Source of the DNA: Oscillospiraceae bacterium
Lineage (GTDB): Bacteria > Bacillota_A > Clostridia > Oscillospirales > WRJC01
Direction: 5' to 3'
Length of the DNA: 64,000 nucleotides
Assembly: GCA_009782405.1 (NCBI GenBank)
Contig: WRJC01000002.1
Coordinates: 68,787-132,786, forward strand
The translations under genes were made by a program, and so were the position numbers. Position 1 is the stretch's first letter. Each line of letters starts with the position of its first letter. Shown here piece after piece: positions 8,423-17,875 of the stretch. The notes beneath the pieces were generated by a model. The model had not been told where the DNA came from. It did no database searches and was given only the letters and a program-made list of their open reading frames with translations.

Positions 8423-9661
8423 ATGGGCGATATCGATCTCGATTATAAAAAAAGAATTGGCAGGGTTGCCGATTGCGTGAAGCTCAAGGAACCGGACAAA
8501 GTGCCTTTTATCCCCGTAATGGAAGCGTTCCCGGTGTATTACGGCGGCAAAACGATAAAAGAATGCATGTACGACTACGAAAAAACCGAAAGCTGCTTCG
8601 ACAAATTTTTCACGGATTTCAAACCCGACTTGGGTTGGGACCCGATAATGATCTTCCCCGCTCCGGCTCTCGAAAAAATCGGCATAAACTGGTTTCGGTG
8701 GCCCGGGCGCGGAGTCGATGAAGAAAATGTGATGTATCAATACATAGAAGACGAGTACATGAAAAGCGACGAATATCCCGAAGCAATCAGGGATATGAGC
8801 AATTTTATGAACACGAAGTGGATCCCGCGCTCTTTTTCCGCGATGCAGGGCTTTTCCAAGCTGTATACGAGAAATGCGATGTGGTTTGGCTTTTTGGGCA
8901 CTTTTTCGGCTTTCGATGACGAAGTGATAAATTCCATGCAGGCGGCTGCGGACGCGGCGAAAATAATAAACAAATGGTTTGGCTATCTCGGCGATTACCG
9001 CTCCAAGATGAAAAACAAATTCGGGATCCCGCTCGCATACGGAGGTTTCGCCTATGCGCCATTTGACATGCTCGGTGATTCGCTCCGGGGAACTGAGGGG
9101 ATACTCACGGATTTGTACGACCAACCGGACAACTTGCTTTCACTCATCGACAAAATCACGGATTATGCAATCGAGGACACGATAGAAGGCGCCAAAAATT
9201 CCGATTGCCCATATGTCTGGTTCTGGCTGCACAAAGGCGTGGACAGTTTCATGTCGGATGCCATGTACAAAAAGTTTTACTGGCCCAGCTTGCAAAGATA
9301 TATCGTCGCCTTGACCGAAAAAAACATCGTGCCCATAATTTACTGCGAAGGGGAATACAACACCAGGTTCGATTATCTGAAAGATGTGCCTGTTGGCAAA
9401 GTAGTCTATGATTTCGAATGGATCGACATGGCCAGGGCAAAAAAAGAACTAAAAGATATCGCCTGCATTGCGGGCAATATGCCCAATTACCTGCTCTCCT
9501 ACGGAACCCCGCAGGAAATCGACGAATACATAAGGAAGCTTTTTGGAGAATGCATGGGCGGCGGCGGATTCATGTTCGACACCGGCGCGCTTGTCGACGA
9601 TGCGAAAGTCGAAAATTTCGAGGCGATGCGCGACGCCGTGGAAAAATACGGGAAATACTGA
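8423..9661 (+). CDS. URO-D / MtaA-type family protein (methyltransferase-like)
   Basis: 412 residues. The sequence has the uroporphyrinogen decarboxylase (beta/alpha)8 pattern in the subgroup related to corrinoid-dependent methyltransferases (MtaA/CmuA/MtbA type) rather than HemE: no HemE-type N-terminal signature, a Y-x-x-x-x-A/YGG-F-A-Y-A-P-F segment near the middle, an IYCEGEYNTRFDYL segment near residue 310 in place of the usual H-x-C-G segment, and a C-terminal GGGFMFDTGA segment. No cobalamin-binding partner is next to it. AAGGAG lies 10 bases before ATG. The stop codon overlaps the start of the MATE exporter (TGAATG), so the two are probably translationally coupled, which suggests the exporter handles a related small molecule (inference). 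The substrate is unknown. Confidence 0.75.
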   Translation: MGDIDLDYKKRIGRVADCVKLKEPDKVPFIPVMEAFPVYYGGKTIKECMYDYEKTESCFDKFFTDFKPDLGWDPIMIFPAPALEKIGINWFRWPGRGVDEENVMYQYIEDEYMKSDEYPEAIRDMSNFMNTKWIPRSFSAMQGFSKLYTRNAMWFGFLGTFSAFDDEVINSMQAAADAAKIINKWFGYLGDYRSKMKNKFGIPLAYGGFAYAPFDMLGDSLRGTEGILTDLYDQPDNLLSLIDKITDYAIEDTIEGAKNSDCPYVWFWLHKGVDSFMSDAMYKKFYWPSLQRYIVALTEKNIVPIIYCEGEYNTRFDYLKDVPVGKVVYDFEWIDMARAKKELKDIACIAGNMPNYLLSYGTPQEIDEYIRKLFGECMGGGGFMFDTGALVDDAKVENFEAMRDAVEKYGKY

Positions 9662-11110
9662 ATGAACGCTATATTGCGGCGCATTTTCTCGGTCGGCAAT
9701 ATGCTCAAGCCGAACCAGCATACAGGCGAAAAGCTGCCGGCCTCAAAGGAAGTGTATTCGATCGCGCTCAAAACCGCTTGGCCTTCGATGCTCGAAACCT
9801 TTCTGGTCGGGCTTGTCGGACTCTTTGACACGGTGATGGTCGGGGCTCTGGGCGGAACCTTAGGCGACGACGCGATTGCCGGAGTGGGGATAACCGGGCA
9901 GCCCCGGATGATATTGTTTGCGGCTATCTTTTCGCTTAATATCGGCGTGACGGCCGTAGTGGCGAGACGCAAAGGCGAAGAAGACAAAAAAAAAGCCAAC
10001 GAAACGCTGATGCAGAGCCTTGTCGTTTGCTTTTTCATCGTGATCGTGATGGGCGCCTTGGGATTTTTTTTCGCGCACCCGCTGATGCTTCTGGCCGGGG
10101 CGAAAGAGGGAACGCGGATACTCGATTTCTCCGTGCAGTATTTTCGGATAACCTCGATAGGGTTCGTATTTTCCTCGCTGGGGATGGTGATGAACGCCGC
10201 GCAGCGCGGCTCGGGCAATACGCGAATATCCATGTACACCAACATCACGGCGAACATAGTGAATCTGGTTTTCAACTATTTTTTGATAAACGGCAATTTC
10301 GGGTTTCCGAGGCTCATGGTCCGGGGAGCGGCGATCGCGACCGTTCTGGGCAATTTCGCGATGTTTTCCATATGCCTCGCAAACTTGACGATCATAGCCA
10401 AAGAAGACCGTTTCCTGAAGCTGAAATTCAAATTTTCGGATTTGAAGCTGCGCCTCGAAACGCTGAAGGGCGTGATAAATGTCAGTTCCTCCGCTTTTGT
10501 CGAGCAGATTTGCATGCGCATAGGCTTTTTCACATATGCGCGCCTCGTGGCTGGGCTTGATTCCCCGGCAGTCCCCGCCATGGCCACATACACCATATGC
10601 ATGCAAATCCAAAATATATCATTCACTTTCGGCGACGGGCTCAGCATAGCCTCGTCGTCGCTCGTGGGCAGGAGCCTCGGAGCCAAACGGCCCGACATGG
10701 CGATCATTTACGGAAAAGCGGCTCAGCGGATTTCGCTGATGGTTTCGGCAGTATTGTTTTTCGTTTTCATGTTCGGGCGCTACTTTTTCGTGGGGATATT
10801 CACAAAAACCCAAGCGGTTCTGGAAATGGGGGCCCTCATAATCGTGCTGATCGCGGTATCTTCGCCTTTCCAGCTGTCGCAGGTGGTGCTGAACGGTTCG
10901 CTGCGGGGAGCCGGGGACACGAAATTCGTGGCCATGGTTTCCTTTGTCAGCATAACTTTCATACGCCCGATTTTCACTTGGATTTTTTGCTACCCGATGG
11001 GTTTTGGCGTCGCGGGAGCTTGGCTCTCGCTCATAGTAGACCAGCTCATCCGGTTCATTTTCGCGCAGCACAGATTCGCGCAAGGCAGGTGGACTGCAAA
11101 AAAAGTGTGA
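9662..11110 (+). CDS. MATE family efflux transporter
   Basis: 482 residues with about twelve hydrophobic segments in two repeats of six. The N-terminal repeat begins at IALKTAWPSMLETFLVGLVGLFD, reported here only as IALKTAWPSMLE (residues about 36-47), and contains the typical MATE features of a D-T-V-M-V-G element in TM1 and a G-A-x-x-x-x-x-x-G-x-G pattern. The second half starts around SSAFVEQICMRIGFF. MATE proteins export cationic drugs or small metabolites using Na+ or H+. The ATG follows directly on the URO-D stop codon with no clear ribosome binding site, so coupled translation is likely; a later Met at 9701 is a possible alternative start. The transported compound is unknown. Confidence 0.88.
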   Translation: MNAILRRIFSVGNMLKPNQHTGEKLPASKEVYSIALKTAWPSMLETFLVGLVGLFDTVMVGALGGTLGDDAIAGVGITGQPRMILFAAIFSLNIGVTAVVARRKGEEDKKKANETLMQSLVVCFFIVIVMGALGFFFAHPLMLLAGAKEGTRILDFSVQYFRITSIGFVFSSLGMVMNAAQRGSGNTRISMYTNITANIVNLVFNYFLINGNFGFPRLMVRGAAIATVLGNFAMFSICLANLTIIAKEDRFLKLKFKFSDLKLRLETLKGVINVSSSAFVEQICMRIGFFTYARLVAGLDSPAVPAMATYTICMQIQNISFTFGDGLSIASSSLVGRSLGAKRPDMAIIYGKAAQRISLMVSAVLFFVFMFGRYFFVGIFTKTQAVLEMGALIIVLIAVSSPFQLSQVVLNGSLRGAGDTKFVAMVSFVSITFIRPIFTWIFCYPMGFGVAGAWLSLIVDQLIRFIFAQHRFAQGRWTAKKV

Positions 11111-11128
11111 ATTTTTACAGTTTTTCAC

Positions 11129-11156
11129 TTGACTTTTGCGATTTATGCGGTATAAT
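11129..11156 (+). promoter_or_regulatory. Promoter upstream of the MoxR gene
   Basis: TTGACT (11129-11134), 16-base spacer, TATAAT (11151-11156). Expected transcript start is near 11163, which rules out the ATG at 11136 as start codon of the MoxR gene. Confidence 0.7.
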
Positions 11157-11198
11157 AATAACATACATTATTTTTGCATATTTTTGGAGGTGGCGGAT

Positions 11199-12215
11199 AT
11201 TAACTCGAATGTATCTGGTATATCTAATGTGTCGAAAGCGATCGGCCAACAAGAATTTTTGGAATCGCACGCAAATGTTTTGAAAATCATAGAGCAGACG
11301 CAAAACATCATATTGGGCAAAAAAGAAGTCATAGAAATGACCATAATTTCGCTTTTGTCCCAAGGGCACGTGTTAATCGAGGACGTGCCCGGGGTCGGGA
11401 AAACCACGCTCGCATCGGCCTTGGCGAAAATCATCGGCTTGAAATATAAGAGGGCCCAATTCACCCCCGACGTCATGCCCTCGGATATAACCGGTTTTTC
11501 CATTTACAACAAGAACACCAACGAGCTGGAATACAAAGAGGGCCTTGCGCTTTGCAACATCCTCTTGGCAGACGAAATCAACAGGACTTCGCCCAAAACC
11601 CAATCGAGCCTGCTCGAAGTCATGGAGGAAGGAACGATAACAGTGGACGGCAAGACGCACAGCGTCCCAACCCCTTTCATGGTCATCGCCACGCAGAACC
11701 CCATAGGTTTCGTGGGAACGCACCCGCTGCCCGAAGCTCAGCTGGACAGGTTCATCATGCGCATATCCATCGGATATCCCAACAAGGCAAACGAGATAAA
11801 GATAATTTCCGACAGGAAAACCGAGAACCCCATGGAAAAAATAAAGACGGCGATAAGCGCGAGCGACATCATCAAGGCGCAAAACATAATCAAAAACATA
11901 CACATAGACGAGACGCTGTATGAATACATAGTCGAGCTCGTGGCGAAAACCAGGAACCACCAATATATCACCCTCGGAGCTTCGCCCAGGGCTTCGCTTT
12001 CGCTGATGAGGCTCTCCCAGGCCCGGGCGTTTTTAGAAAAAAGGGACTACATAATCCCCGAGGACATTCTGTTCATGTACACCCCGGCGATCGCCCACAG
12101 AATCATATTGAAGCAAGAAGCGAAGCTCAAAAAAATAAATACCGAAGACATCCTGAACGAAATCAAAAAACTCATCGCCCCGCAAATATTGAGCCAGAAC
12201 AAAAACGTGAAATAA
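11199..12215 (+). CDS. MoxR-type AAA+ ATPase (stand-alone)
   Basis: About 338 residues. Walker A is DVPGVGKTT, Walker B is ILLADEINR, sensor 1 is VIATQNP and the arginine finger region is EAQLDRFIMR; all are intact and in the MoxR order. MoxR ATPases act as chaperones, usually for a VWA or DUF58 protein, but neither is adjacent here. The start is uncertain: the promoter excludes the ATG at 11136; GGAGG at 11186-11190 is 8 bases before an in-frame ATT (11199), and the next in-frame conventional start is GTG 11229 without a ribosome binding site. I report the ATT position, but 11229 or TTG 11184 are possible. RecD2 follows 23 bases after the stop. Confidence 0.85.
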   Translation: MNSNVSGISNVSKAIGQQEFLESHANVLKIIEQTQNIILGKKEVIEMTIISLLSQGHVLIEDVPGVGKTTLASALAKIIGLKYKRAQFTPDVMPSDITGFSIYNKNTNELEYKEGLALCNILLADEINRTSPKTQSSLLEVMEEGTITVDGKTHSVPTPFMVIATQNPIGFVGTHPLPEAQLDRFIMRISIGYPNKANEIKIISDRKTENPMEKIKTAISASDIIKAQNIIKNIHIDETLYEYIVELVAKTRNHQYITLGASPRASLSLMRLSQARAFLEKRDYIIPEDILFMYTPAIAHRIILKQEAKLKKINTEDILNEIKKLIAPQILSQNKNVK

Positions 12216-12238
12216 CTATTGATTAGGAAGTGTTTTTT

Positions 12239-14509
12239 TTGGGCGACTTTGACGCCGCGAATGTTTTGAACCCCGAAAAAGAGGATTATATCACCATTGA
12301 GGGCATAGTGGGCAGAATCATATTCCAAAACGAAGAAAACGGCTACGCGGTATGCGAAATCGAGACAGACGAGGAACTTGCCGTGGTCAACGGGGTCATG
12401 CCGTTCCTATCCGAAGGCGAGAGCATTTCGGCGGTCGGGAAATGGACTATGCACCCGTCTTTCGGCAGACAGTTCAAAGCCGAATATTACGAAAAAAAAC
12501 TTCCCTCTTCGAAAAAATCGATGATAAAATACCTTTCTTCGGGGGTAGTGCGCAATATCGGCAAAGTCACCGCCAAGCGGATCGTCGATCAATTCGGGGA
12601 AGACACTTTCGAAGTGATGGAAAACCACCCGGAGTGGCTCGCCGACGTGAAAGGCATAACCCCGGCAAAAGCGGAGGAAATATCCCGGGATTTCAAAAAC
12701 CAGTTCGGCCAAAGGCAGGTCATATCGTTTTGTTCGGGTTTTTTCAATGTGCCCACTTCAGTGCGGATATTCAAACAGTACGGCCCCGGGGCGATCGAAA
12801 CGATAAAAGAAAACCCATATGCGCTCTGCGATTCTGTTTATGGGGTAAATTTCGAAGATGCGGACAAACTCGCGGGCTCGCTAGGCCAGCAAAAGGATTC
12901 CGTTGAACGGATCTGCGCGGGGCTCAAATACACCCTTTCCTACAACGCCAACAAAAACGGCCACTTGTTCGTACCCTATGAAAATTTGATCGCGTCGGCG
13001 GCCTCGCTTTTGAAACTGGACCCCAAAACCGTGGAAGAATCACTTGAAAAATTGGTGGCGCAACGCAAGTTTGTCACAAAACAGATACGCAAAAAAAATG
13101 CCGTATACGAAATTTTGGCATACAGCGCCGAAAAATATTGTTCGCAAAAGCTGATAGAACTCGACGCTTTCGGAAAATACGCCAAAACCGACGAACAGGA
13201 AGTGAAGCTCCGCCTTTCCTCAATCGAGCAAAGCGAGCACATCAAATACACCGAAGAGCAGACAGAAGCGGTTTTATGCGCGCTAAAAAGCGGCGTTTTC
13301 GTGCTCACCGGCGGACCCGGGACGGGAAAAACTACGATAATAAAAGCTCTCATCGGCGTTTTTTCGCAAATGCAAAAAAAGATGGCGCTCGCCGCGCCTA
13401 CGGGCAGGGCGGCAAAACGCATGACCCAGGCGACCGGCATGGACGCGAAGACGATACACCGGATGCTCGAAATGGGTTATGAGGACGACAAAGAACCCAC
13501 ATTCAACAAAAACGAAGAAGACCCGTTGGACTTCGACGTGATAATAATAGACGAAACCTCGATGGTGGACATTTTTCTTTTGAAATCGCTGCTGAAAGCG
13601 ATACATTCCGGCACGAAGCTCATATTCATCGGCGATTCCGACCAGCTTCCCTCAGTGGGGCCCGGAAACGTGCTGCACGACATCATCCGCAGCAACATAT
13701 TTTCCACAATCCGTTTGAACACGATATTCAGGCAATCCGGCGAAAGCCTCATAGTCACCAACGCGCACAACATAAATTCGGGCGTGATGCCGATTTTGAA
13801 CTCAAAAGACAAGGATTTTTTCTTCATCGAGCGTTCCAGCCCGGAATCGATAGCCAAAACCGTCGTAGATTTGTGCAAAAACCGGCTCCCCGCCACATAC
13901 GGCGAGGAAATCGCGGAAAAAATACAGGTGATGACCCCTTCCAAAAAAGGGGTGACGGGAACGGGCAGCCTCAACGCCCTGCTCCAAAGCGAGCTCAACC
14001 CCGCCGAATTCGGAAAAAACGAAAAAAAGGGCATTTCGACCTGTTTCCGCGAGCAGGACAAGGTGATGCAGATACGAAACAACTACGCGATCGAATGGAC
14101 GCAAAAGGACGGCTCGTCCGGCATCGGGATATACAACGGGGACATAGGCGCGATAACGACGATAGACAATTACAACGAACTCGTGACAATAGAGTTCGAC
14201 GACGAAAAAACGGTCGAATATGATTTTACGGCGCTCGACGAAATCACCCACGCTTTCGCGATAACCATCCACAAATCGCAGGGCAGCGAATACCCGGTCG
14301 TCATACTGCCCATATCGAGGGAAGTCCCCAGGCTGCACACCAGAAACCTTTTGTACACCGCAGTGACCAGGGCGCAAAAAATGGTCATATTGATCGGCGA
14401 ACCCGCCAGCATAGAATACATGGTGGAAAACAACCAGCACGCGGTGAGATATTCCGGCCTTTCCGACATATTGGCGGAGGACAAATATTCCAATATGCGC
14501 GGCGGTTGA
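12239..14509 (+). CDS. recD2: RecD2-type SF1B DNA helicase
   Basis: About 756 residues. An N-terminal OB-like region is followed by helix-hairpin-helix motifs (GVVRNIGKVTAKRI; DVKGITPAKAEEI) and an SF1B motor: Walker A GGPGTGKTT, Walker B IIIDETSMVD, motif III GDSDQLPSVG, motif IV LNTIFRQS, motif V TIHKSQGSEYP and motif VI LLYTAVTRAQ. RecD2 proteins are 5'-3' helicases used in replication restart and repair in bacteria lacking RecBC. The frame is open from GTG 12230, but AGGAAG at 12225-12230 overlaps that codon and lies 8 bases before TTG 12239, which I take as the start. ComF follows 11 bases later. Confidence 0.93.
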   Translation: MGDFDAANVLNPEKEDYITIEGIVGRIIFQNEENGYAVCEIETDEELAVVNGVMPFLSEGESISAVGKWTMHPSFGRQFKAEYYEKKLPSSKKSMIKYLSSGVVRNIGKVTAKRIVDQFGEDTFEVMENHPEWLADVKGITPAKAEEISRDFKNQFGQRQVISFCSGFFNVPTSVRIFKQYGPGAIETIKENPYALCDSVYGVNFEDADKLAGSLGQQKDSVERICAGLKYTLSYNANKNGHLFVPYENLIASAASLLKLDPKTVEESLEKLVAQRKFVTKQIRKKNAVYEILAYSAEKYCSQKLIELDAFGKYAKTDEQEVKLRLSSIEQSEHIKYTEEQTEAVLCALKSGVFVLTGGPGTGKTTIIKALIGVFSQMQKKMALAAPTGRAAKRMTQATGMDAKTIHRMLEMGYEDDKEPTFNKNEEDPLDFDVIIIDETSMVDIFLLKSLLKAIHSGTKLIFIGDSDQLPSVGPGNVLHDIIRSNIFSTIRLNTIFRQSGESLIVTNAHNINSGVMPILNSKDKDFFFIERSSPESIAKTVVDLCKNRLPATYGEEIAEKIQVMTPSKKGVTGTGSLNALLQSELNPAEFGKNEKKGISTCFREQDKVMQIRNNYAIEWTQKDGSSGIGIYNGDIGAITTIDNYNELVTIEFDDEKTVEYDFTALDEITHAFAITIHKSQGSEYPVVILPISREVPRLHTRNLLYTAVTRAQKMVILIGEPASIEYMVENNQHAVRYSGLSDILAEDKYSNMRGG

Positions 14510-14520
14510 AATAAATAAAT

Positions 14521-15234
14521 ATGAAAGATGAAAATTTCATAAGAAAATTTCTTGATACAATATTTCCGGTCAAATGCGCATGCTGCCAAAAAATTTCGGA
14601 AAAGGCGGACGGCGGTGGCATAGTGTGCGGGGATTGCAGGAAAATCATCGAAGAATCGGCCGCTTACGATTGCATGATTTGCAAAAATCCGCCGCATTTG
14701 TGCCGATGCAAAAAAGTTGAAGGCATATCGGAAGTTTTTTTCGCTTATTTTTATTCCGGCGAAACATTGAAGCGGGCGATATATAAAATGAAACGGGCGA
14801 ATTTGCGCCATATAAATGAATTTTTTGCCAAAGCCATGTACGGCGCGCTGCAAACGGGCGAAGCGGCCAAAACGGGCATCGATATCGTCACGAATGCCCC
14901 GAGGATGAAAAACTCCGTGAAATTCTACGGCTATAACCAGGCGGCCGCACTCGCCAAACTCATATCCAAATATTCGGGAATACCGTACATATCGGTGCTG
15001 AAGGCCTCGAAATCATACGAAACCGAACAAAAAACGTTGAACAAAACCCAGCGCCGCCAAAACGTGAAAAACAAATTCACCGCAAAACCGGGCGGAAATC
15101 TCAAAGACAAAAACATACTGATAGTCGACGACGTGGTGACTACAGGCTCGACATTGTCCGAATGCGCCAAAATCATGAAAAACATGGGAGCGGATAACGT
15201 TTACGCGCTCTGCGCGGCCTCCGTTTTGTCGTGA
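14521..15234 (+). CDS. comF: ComF family phosphoribosyltransferase-like protein
   Basis: 237 residues. An N-terminal zinc-finger-like set of cysteines (CACCQK, CGDCRK, CMICK, CRCK) is followed by the phosphoribosyltransferase fold; the PRPP loop is ILIVDDVVTTGSTL near residue 200. ComF proteins take part in natural transformation (single-strand DNA handling after uptake) in Bacillus-type systems. It sits 11 bases behind recD2, and a link between a DNA helicase and ComF is sensible. No strong ribosome binding site is visible. An MreB gene follows after 42 bases. Confidence 0.9.
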   Translation: MKDENFIRKFLDTIFPVKCACCQKISEKADGGGIVCGDCRKIIEESAAYDCMICKNPPHLCRCKKVEGISEVFFAYFYSGETLKRAIYKMKRANLRHINEFFAKAMYGALQTGEAAKTGIDIVTNAPRMKNSVKFYGYNQAAALAKLISKYSGIPYISVLKASKSYETEQKTLNKTQRRQNVKNKFTAKPGGNLKDKNILIVDDVVTTGSTLSECAKIMKNMGADNVYALCAASVLS

Positions 15235-15276
15235 AAAATAAATTCCGCCGAATTGGTTCGGGAGAGGATTGATCAT

Positions 15277-16299
15277 ATGGGAAAAGATATAGGAATAGAC
15301 CTCGGGACGGCTTCGGTGCTCGTCTATGTAAAAGGGAAAGGCATCTTGTTCAGGGAGCCTTCCGTGGTCGCCATGGACAAAAACACGAACAAAATCCTGA
15401 AAGTGGGGCGTGAGGCGCAGCTGATGCTCGGGCGCACCCCCACGAACATAATGGCCATACGCCCGCTTAGGGAAGGCGTCATAAACCAATATGACGTCAC
15501 CCGCAAAATGATCCAACATTTTATCCGGCGCGCCTGCAGCACGCTGGTTTTCAAACCCCGCGTGATGGTGTGCGTGCCAAGCGGGATAACCGAAGTGGAG
15601 GAAAGGGCGGTGGTCGACGCGGCCACGCAGGCCGGCGCGAAAAAGACGTACCTGATCGAAGAACCGCTCGCAGCGGCGATCGGCGCGGGGATCGACATCA
15701 TGAGGCCAAATGGGAACATGGTCATCGACATAGGAGGCGGCACCACCGATGTGGCGGTCATTTCTTTGGGGGCGGTCGTAACTTCCAAATCCATAAAAGT
15801 CGCGGGGGACAAATTCGACGAGGCGATAATAAAGTTCATAAAACGGAAATACAATTTGGTAATCGGCGAGCGCACCGCCGAGGATATAAAAATGAGGATC
15901 GGTTGCGTTTGGCCTAGGGAAGAAATGAAGATAATGTCCGTAAAGGGCAGGTGCACCATCGAAGGGCTGCCCAAAGTGCAGCAAATAAATTCGACAGAAA
16001 TCGAAGAAGCCATGCAGGAACCCGTGCAGAGCATAACTGAAATCGTCCGCGTGGTGCTCGAGAACACCCCTCCGGAGCTTGTGGGCGACATTTCCACGAA
16101 CGGAATAGTGATGACGGGGGGCGGGAGTTTGGTTTACGGGTTTGACACGCTCATGGCGAACATCACCGGCATAAACGCTTGGGTGGCGGAAGACCCCATA
16201 TCTTGTGTCGCCATCGGAACGGGAAAATCGTTGGAAGACAAGCACTTGAAATACCTCCCCGAAGGCGTCATAAACATATCCCGCAATCGGCAGCAATAA
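15277..16299 (+). CDS. mreB: MreB/Mbl-type cell-shape actin
   Basis: 340 residues, the usual MreB length. Actin-fold nucleotide motifs are intact: phosphate 1 GIDLGTASVLVY, phosphate 2 DIGGGTTDVAV and adenosine motif MTGGGSLV. MreB filaments guide lateral wall synthesis on the cytoplasmic face of the membrane. ATG 15277 is chosen because GGGAGAGG lies about 8 bases upstream; the in-frame TTG at 15253 precedes that site. It is not next to mreC/mreD, so it may be an Mbl- or MreBH-like paralogue; the symbol marks the family only. Confidence 0.92.
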   Translation: MGKDIGIDLGTASVLVYVKGKGILFREPSVVAMDKNTNKILKVGREAQLMLGRTPTNIMAIRPLREGVINQYDVTRKMIQHFIRRACSTLVFKPRVMVCVPSGITEVEERAVVDAATQAGAKKTYLIEEPLAAAIGAGIDIMRPNGNMVIDIGGGTTDVAVISLGAVVTSKSIKVAGDKFDEAIIKFIKRKYNLVIGERTAEDIKMRIGCVWPREEMKIMSVKGRCTIEGLPKVQQINSTEIEEAMQEPVQSITEIVRVVLENTPPELVGDISTNGIVMTGGGSLVYGFDTLMANITGINAWVAEDPISCVAIGTGKSLEDKHLKYLPEGVINISRNRQQ

Positions 16300-16400
16300 G
16301 GAATTAAAAAGTTTTTCGACGGTTTTTGGCGGCGCAATGGGCATATTTTGGCGATATTCATAAAATTTTAAAAAAATATAAAAAATTTTTCATTTTCCTA

Positions 16401-16429
16401 TTGACATTTTCGAAAACATAGTATATAAT
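16401..16429 (+). promoter_or_regulatory. Perfect consensus sigma-A promoter of the LysM gene
   Basis: TTGACA (16401-16406), exactly 17 bases, TATAAT (16424-16429), with A/T-rich sequence upstream. The leader to the ATG at 16509 is about 70 bases and holds AGGAGG just before the start. This is the strongest-looking promoter in the window. Confidence 0.85.
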
Positions 16430-16508
16430 ATTCCCATCGGTGTTTGAAGGAGCGATAACGGCTTCTTTTACATAAGAAATAACATTTAAAAAACAGGAGG
16501 TTTCCCAA

Positions 16509-17768
16509 ATGAAGAAAAACGCAAAAATTTTATCTCTGTTTATAGCGCTTTTCATGATCCTCGCACTTAGTCTCCCGACCTTGGCCTACGAGACTGACGG
16601 ACTTTTCGATACTTGGCCTACTCTTTATTATGGAGCCGCATGGAACATCCCCCCGGATCAGTGGACTGTTTACACGATATACCACTGGGTCGTCCGCGGA
16701 GACACCTTGCCCGACATAGCGAAACAATACGGAACGACCGTCGATCTCATCGTGGAAAACAACTGGGATTATTTCAAAGACCTTGAACTCCGCAACAAAA
16801 CGACCACTTTGAACATCCAACTCGAAAACGGCGTCAGGTTGAAGATCTACGACGTGATCACGGTGACGCACTATGTCAGGCGCGGCGACACCCTCAACGA
16901 CCTCGCTTACGGCGGACTCAAACTGTACAGCTGGTGGTACCATGAGGCTACGCAGGAAATAATATTAAATCAAAACAGGCTCATCGCCGAACCCGACCTG
17001 GATCCGATAGCATGGCCTGTGCAGACCTTGATACCGGTAGAATGGCAGTACAACCTCCGCACCATTCCTTCGCCGAATTCCAATCCTCCTCCGAGCGGCA
17101 TGCGCGACGTTTTTGAACTTTGGACCACCCCGAATGCCATCAGGAACGAAAATGCGGATTGGTTCAGGAATCTGGATCTTCTGAACATCACCCAGGACGA
17201 AAACGTCCCCTTGGTCGAAAGCAACAATATTTTCGCGTATTATCGCGGATTCGTCAGCTTCAATGGCTGGACAAGCCATTATGAGCCGTGGACCAACGCT
17301 GGTTCCCCGCTGCACATCACAGTGCCGATAAAATATTACTACGACAGGCATTGGCCGCAAATCAGGTATGGCACATGGGCTTATCTCCGCGACTACAGCG
17401 AAACAGACATAGGCGGACTCGACCCGCTCATGGCTGCGCAAGTGGTATTTGGAAACAGCGTTCCTTCCATCGATGCTGTGACCCATCAGATATGGGTTTA
17501 CAACCAAGAGCTGAAAGGCTGGGAATTGGTTGATCCCACAGTGACGTTCGATTCGTACAACTGGTGGATAGCATGGCCTAACCTCAACCCCATCGGCAAT
17601 TATCTGCAAGGCTGGTCTTTGAACCAAGCTCTCTTGGGCAGCGAAGTTCCTGGCGTAGGCCCCAATGTCGGAGATTTTGACGCTCCCAGAATAAGGATCG
17701 AGCGTTTGAATATCCCGGGCTTCGGCGAATATCAACCTTGGCAAAACTATGTTTCCTTGAGGAAATAA
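16509..17768 (+). CDS. Secreted protein with two LysM repeats
   Basis: 419 residues. A signal peptide with the core LSLFIALFMILALSLPTLA should be cleaved near residue 26. Two LysM-type repeats follow: HWVVRGDTLPDIAKQYG (about residues 60-105) and HYVRRGDTLNDLAYGG (about residues 117-165), the second with a longer insert. LysM binds peptidoglycan or chitin-type glycans. The C-terminal 230 residues are rich in Trp, Tyr, Pro and Asn (for example FNGWTSHYEPW) and I do not recognise them. The gene has a perfect promoter, a strong AGGAGG site, and a following hairpin, so it is probably an abundant monocistronic wall protein. Confidence 0.85.
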   Translation: MKKNAKILSLFIALFMILALSLPTLAYETDGLFDTWPTLYYGAAWNIPPDQWTVYTIYHWVVRGDTLPDIAKQYGTTVDLIVENNWDYFKDLELRNKTTTLNIQLENGVRLKIYDVITVTHYVRRGDTLNDLAYGGLKLYSWWYHEATQEIILNQNRLIAEPDLDPIAWPVQTLIPVEWQYNLRTIPSPNSNPPPSGMRDVFELWTTPNAIRNENADWFRNLDLLNITQDENVPLVESNNIFAYYRGFVSFNGWTSHYEPWTNAGSPLHITVPIKYYYDRHWPQIRYGTWAYLRDYSETDIGGLDPLMAAQVVFGNSVPSIDAVTHQIWVYNQELKGWELVDPTVTFDSYNWWIAWPNLNPIGNYLQGWSLNQALLGSEVPGVGPNVGDFDAPRIRIERLNIPGFGEYQPWQNYVSLRK

Positions 17769-17812
17769 TGAAGTTTGAGGCTCTGCGAATAAACTGAAAA
17801 AGCAATATAGAT

Positions 17813-17846
17813 GGCGGTTATCCGTACAAATTTATGGATAACCGCC
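17813..17846 (+). terminator. Hairpin after the LysM gene
   Basis: A perfect 11-bp stem, GGCGGTTATCC (17813-17823) with GGATAACCGCC (17836-17846), loop of 12 bases, followed by a short T-containing tract. It covers the ATG at 17834, which supports the later start for the next gene. Confidence 0.6.
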
Positions 17847-17875
17847 TTCTTACAGTAAACGAGGAAAAATTTTGT

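Noticed and set aside
11136..11198. ATG start of the MoxR frame at 11136
   Set aside because: It lies between the -35 and -10 elements of the promoter, so it would not be on the transcript.
15013..16344. 443-codon minus-strand open frame opposite comF and mreB
   Set aside because: Composition (His/Arg-rich, no motifs) is that of a shadow frame; the plus-strand genes have complete family motifs.
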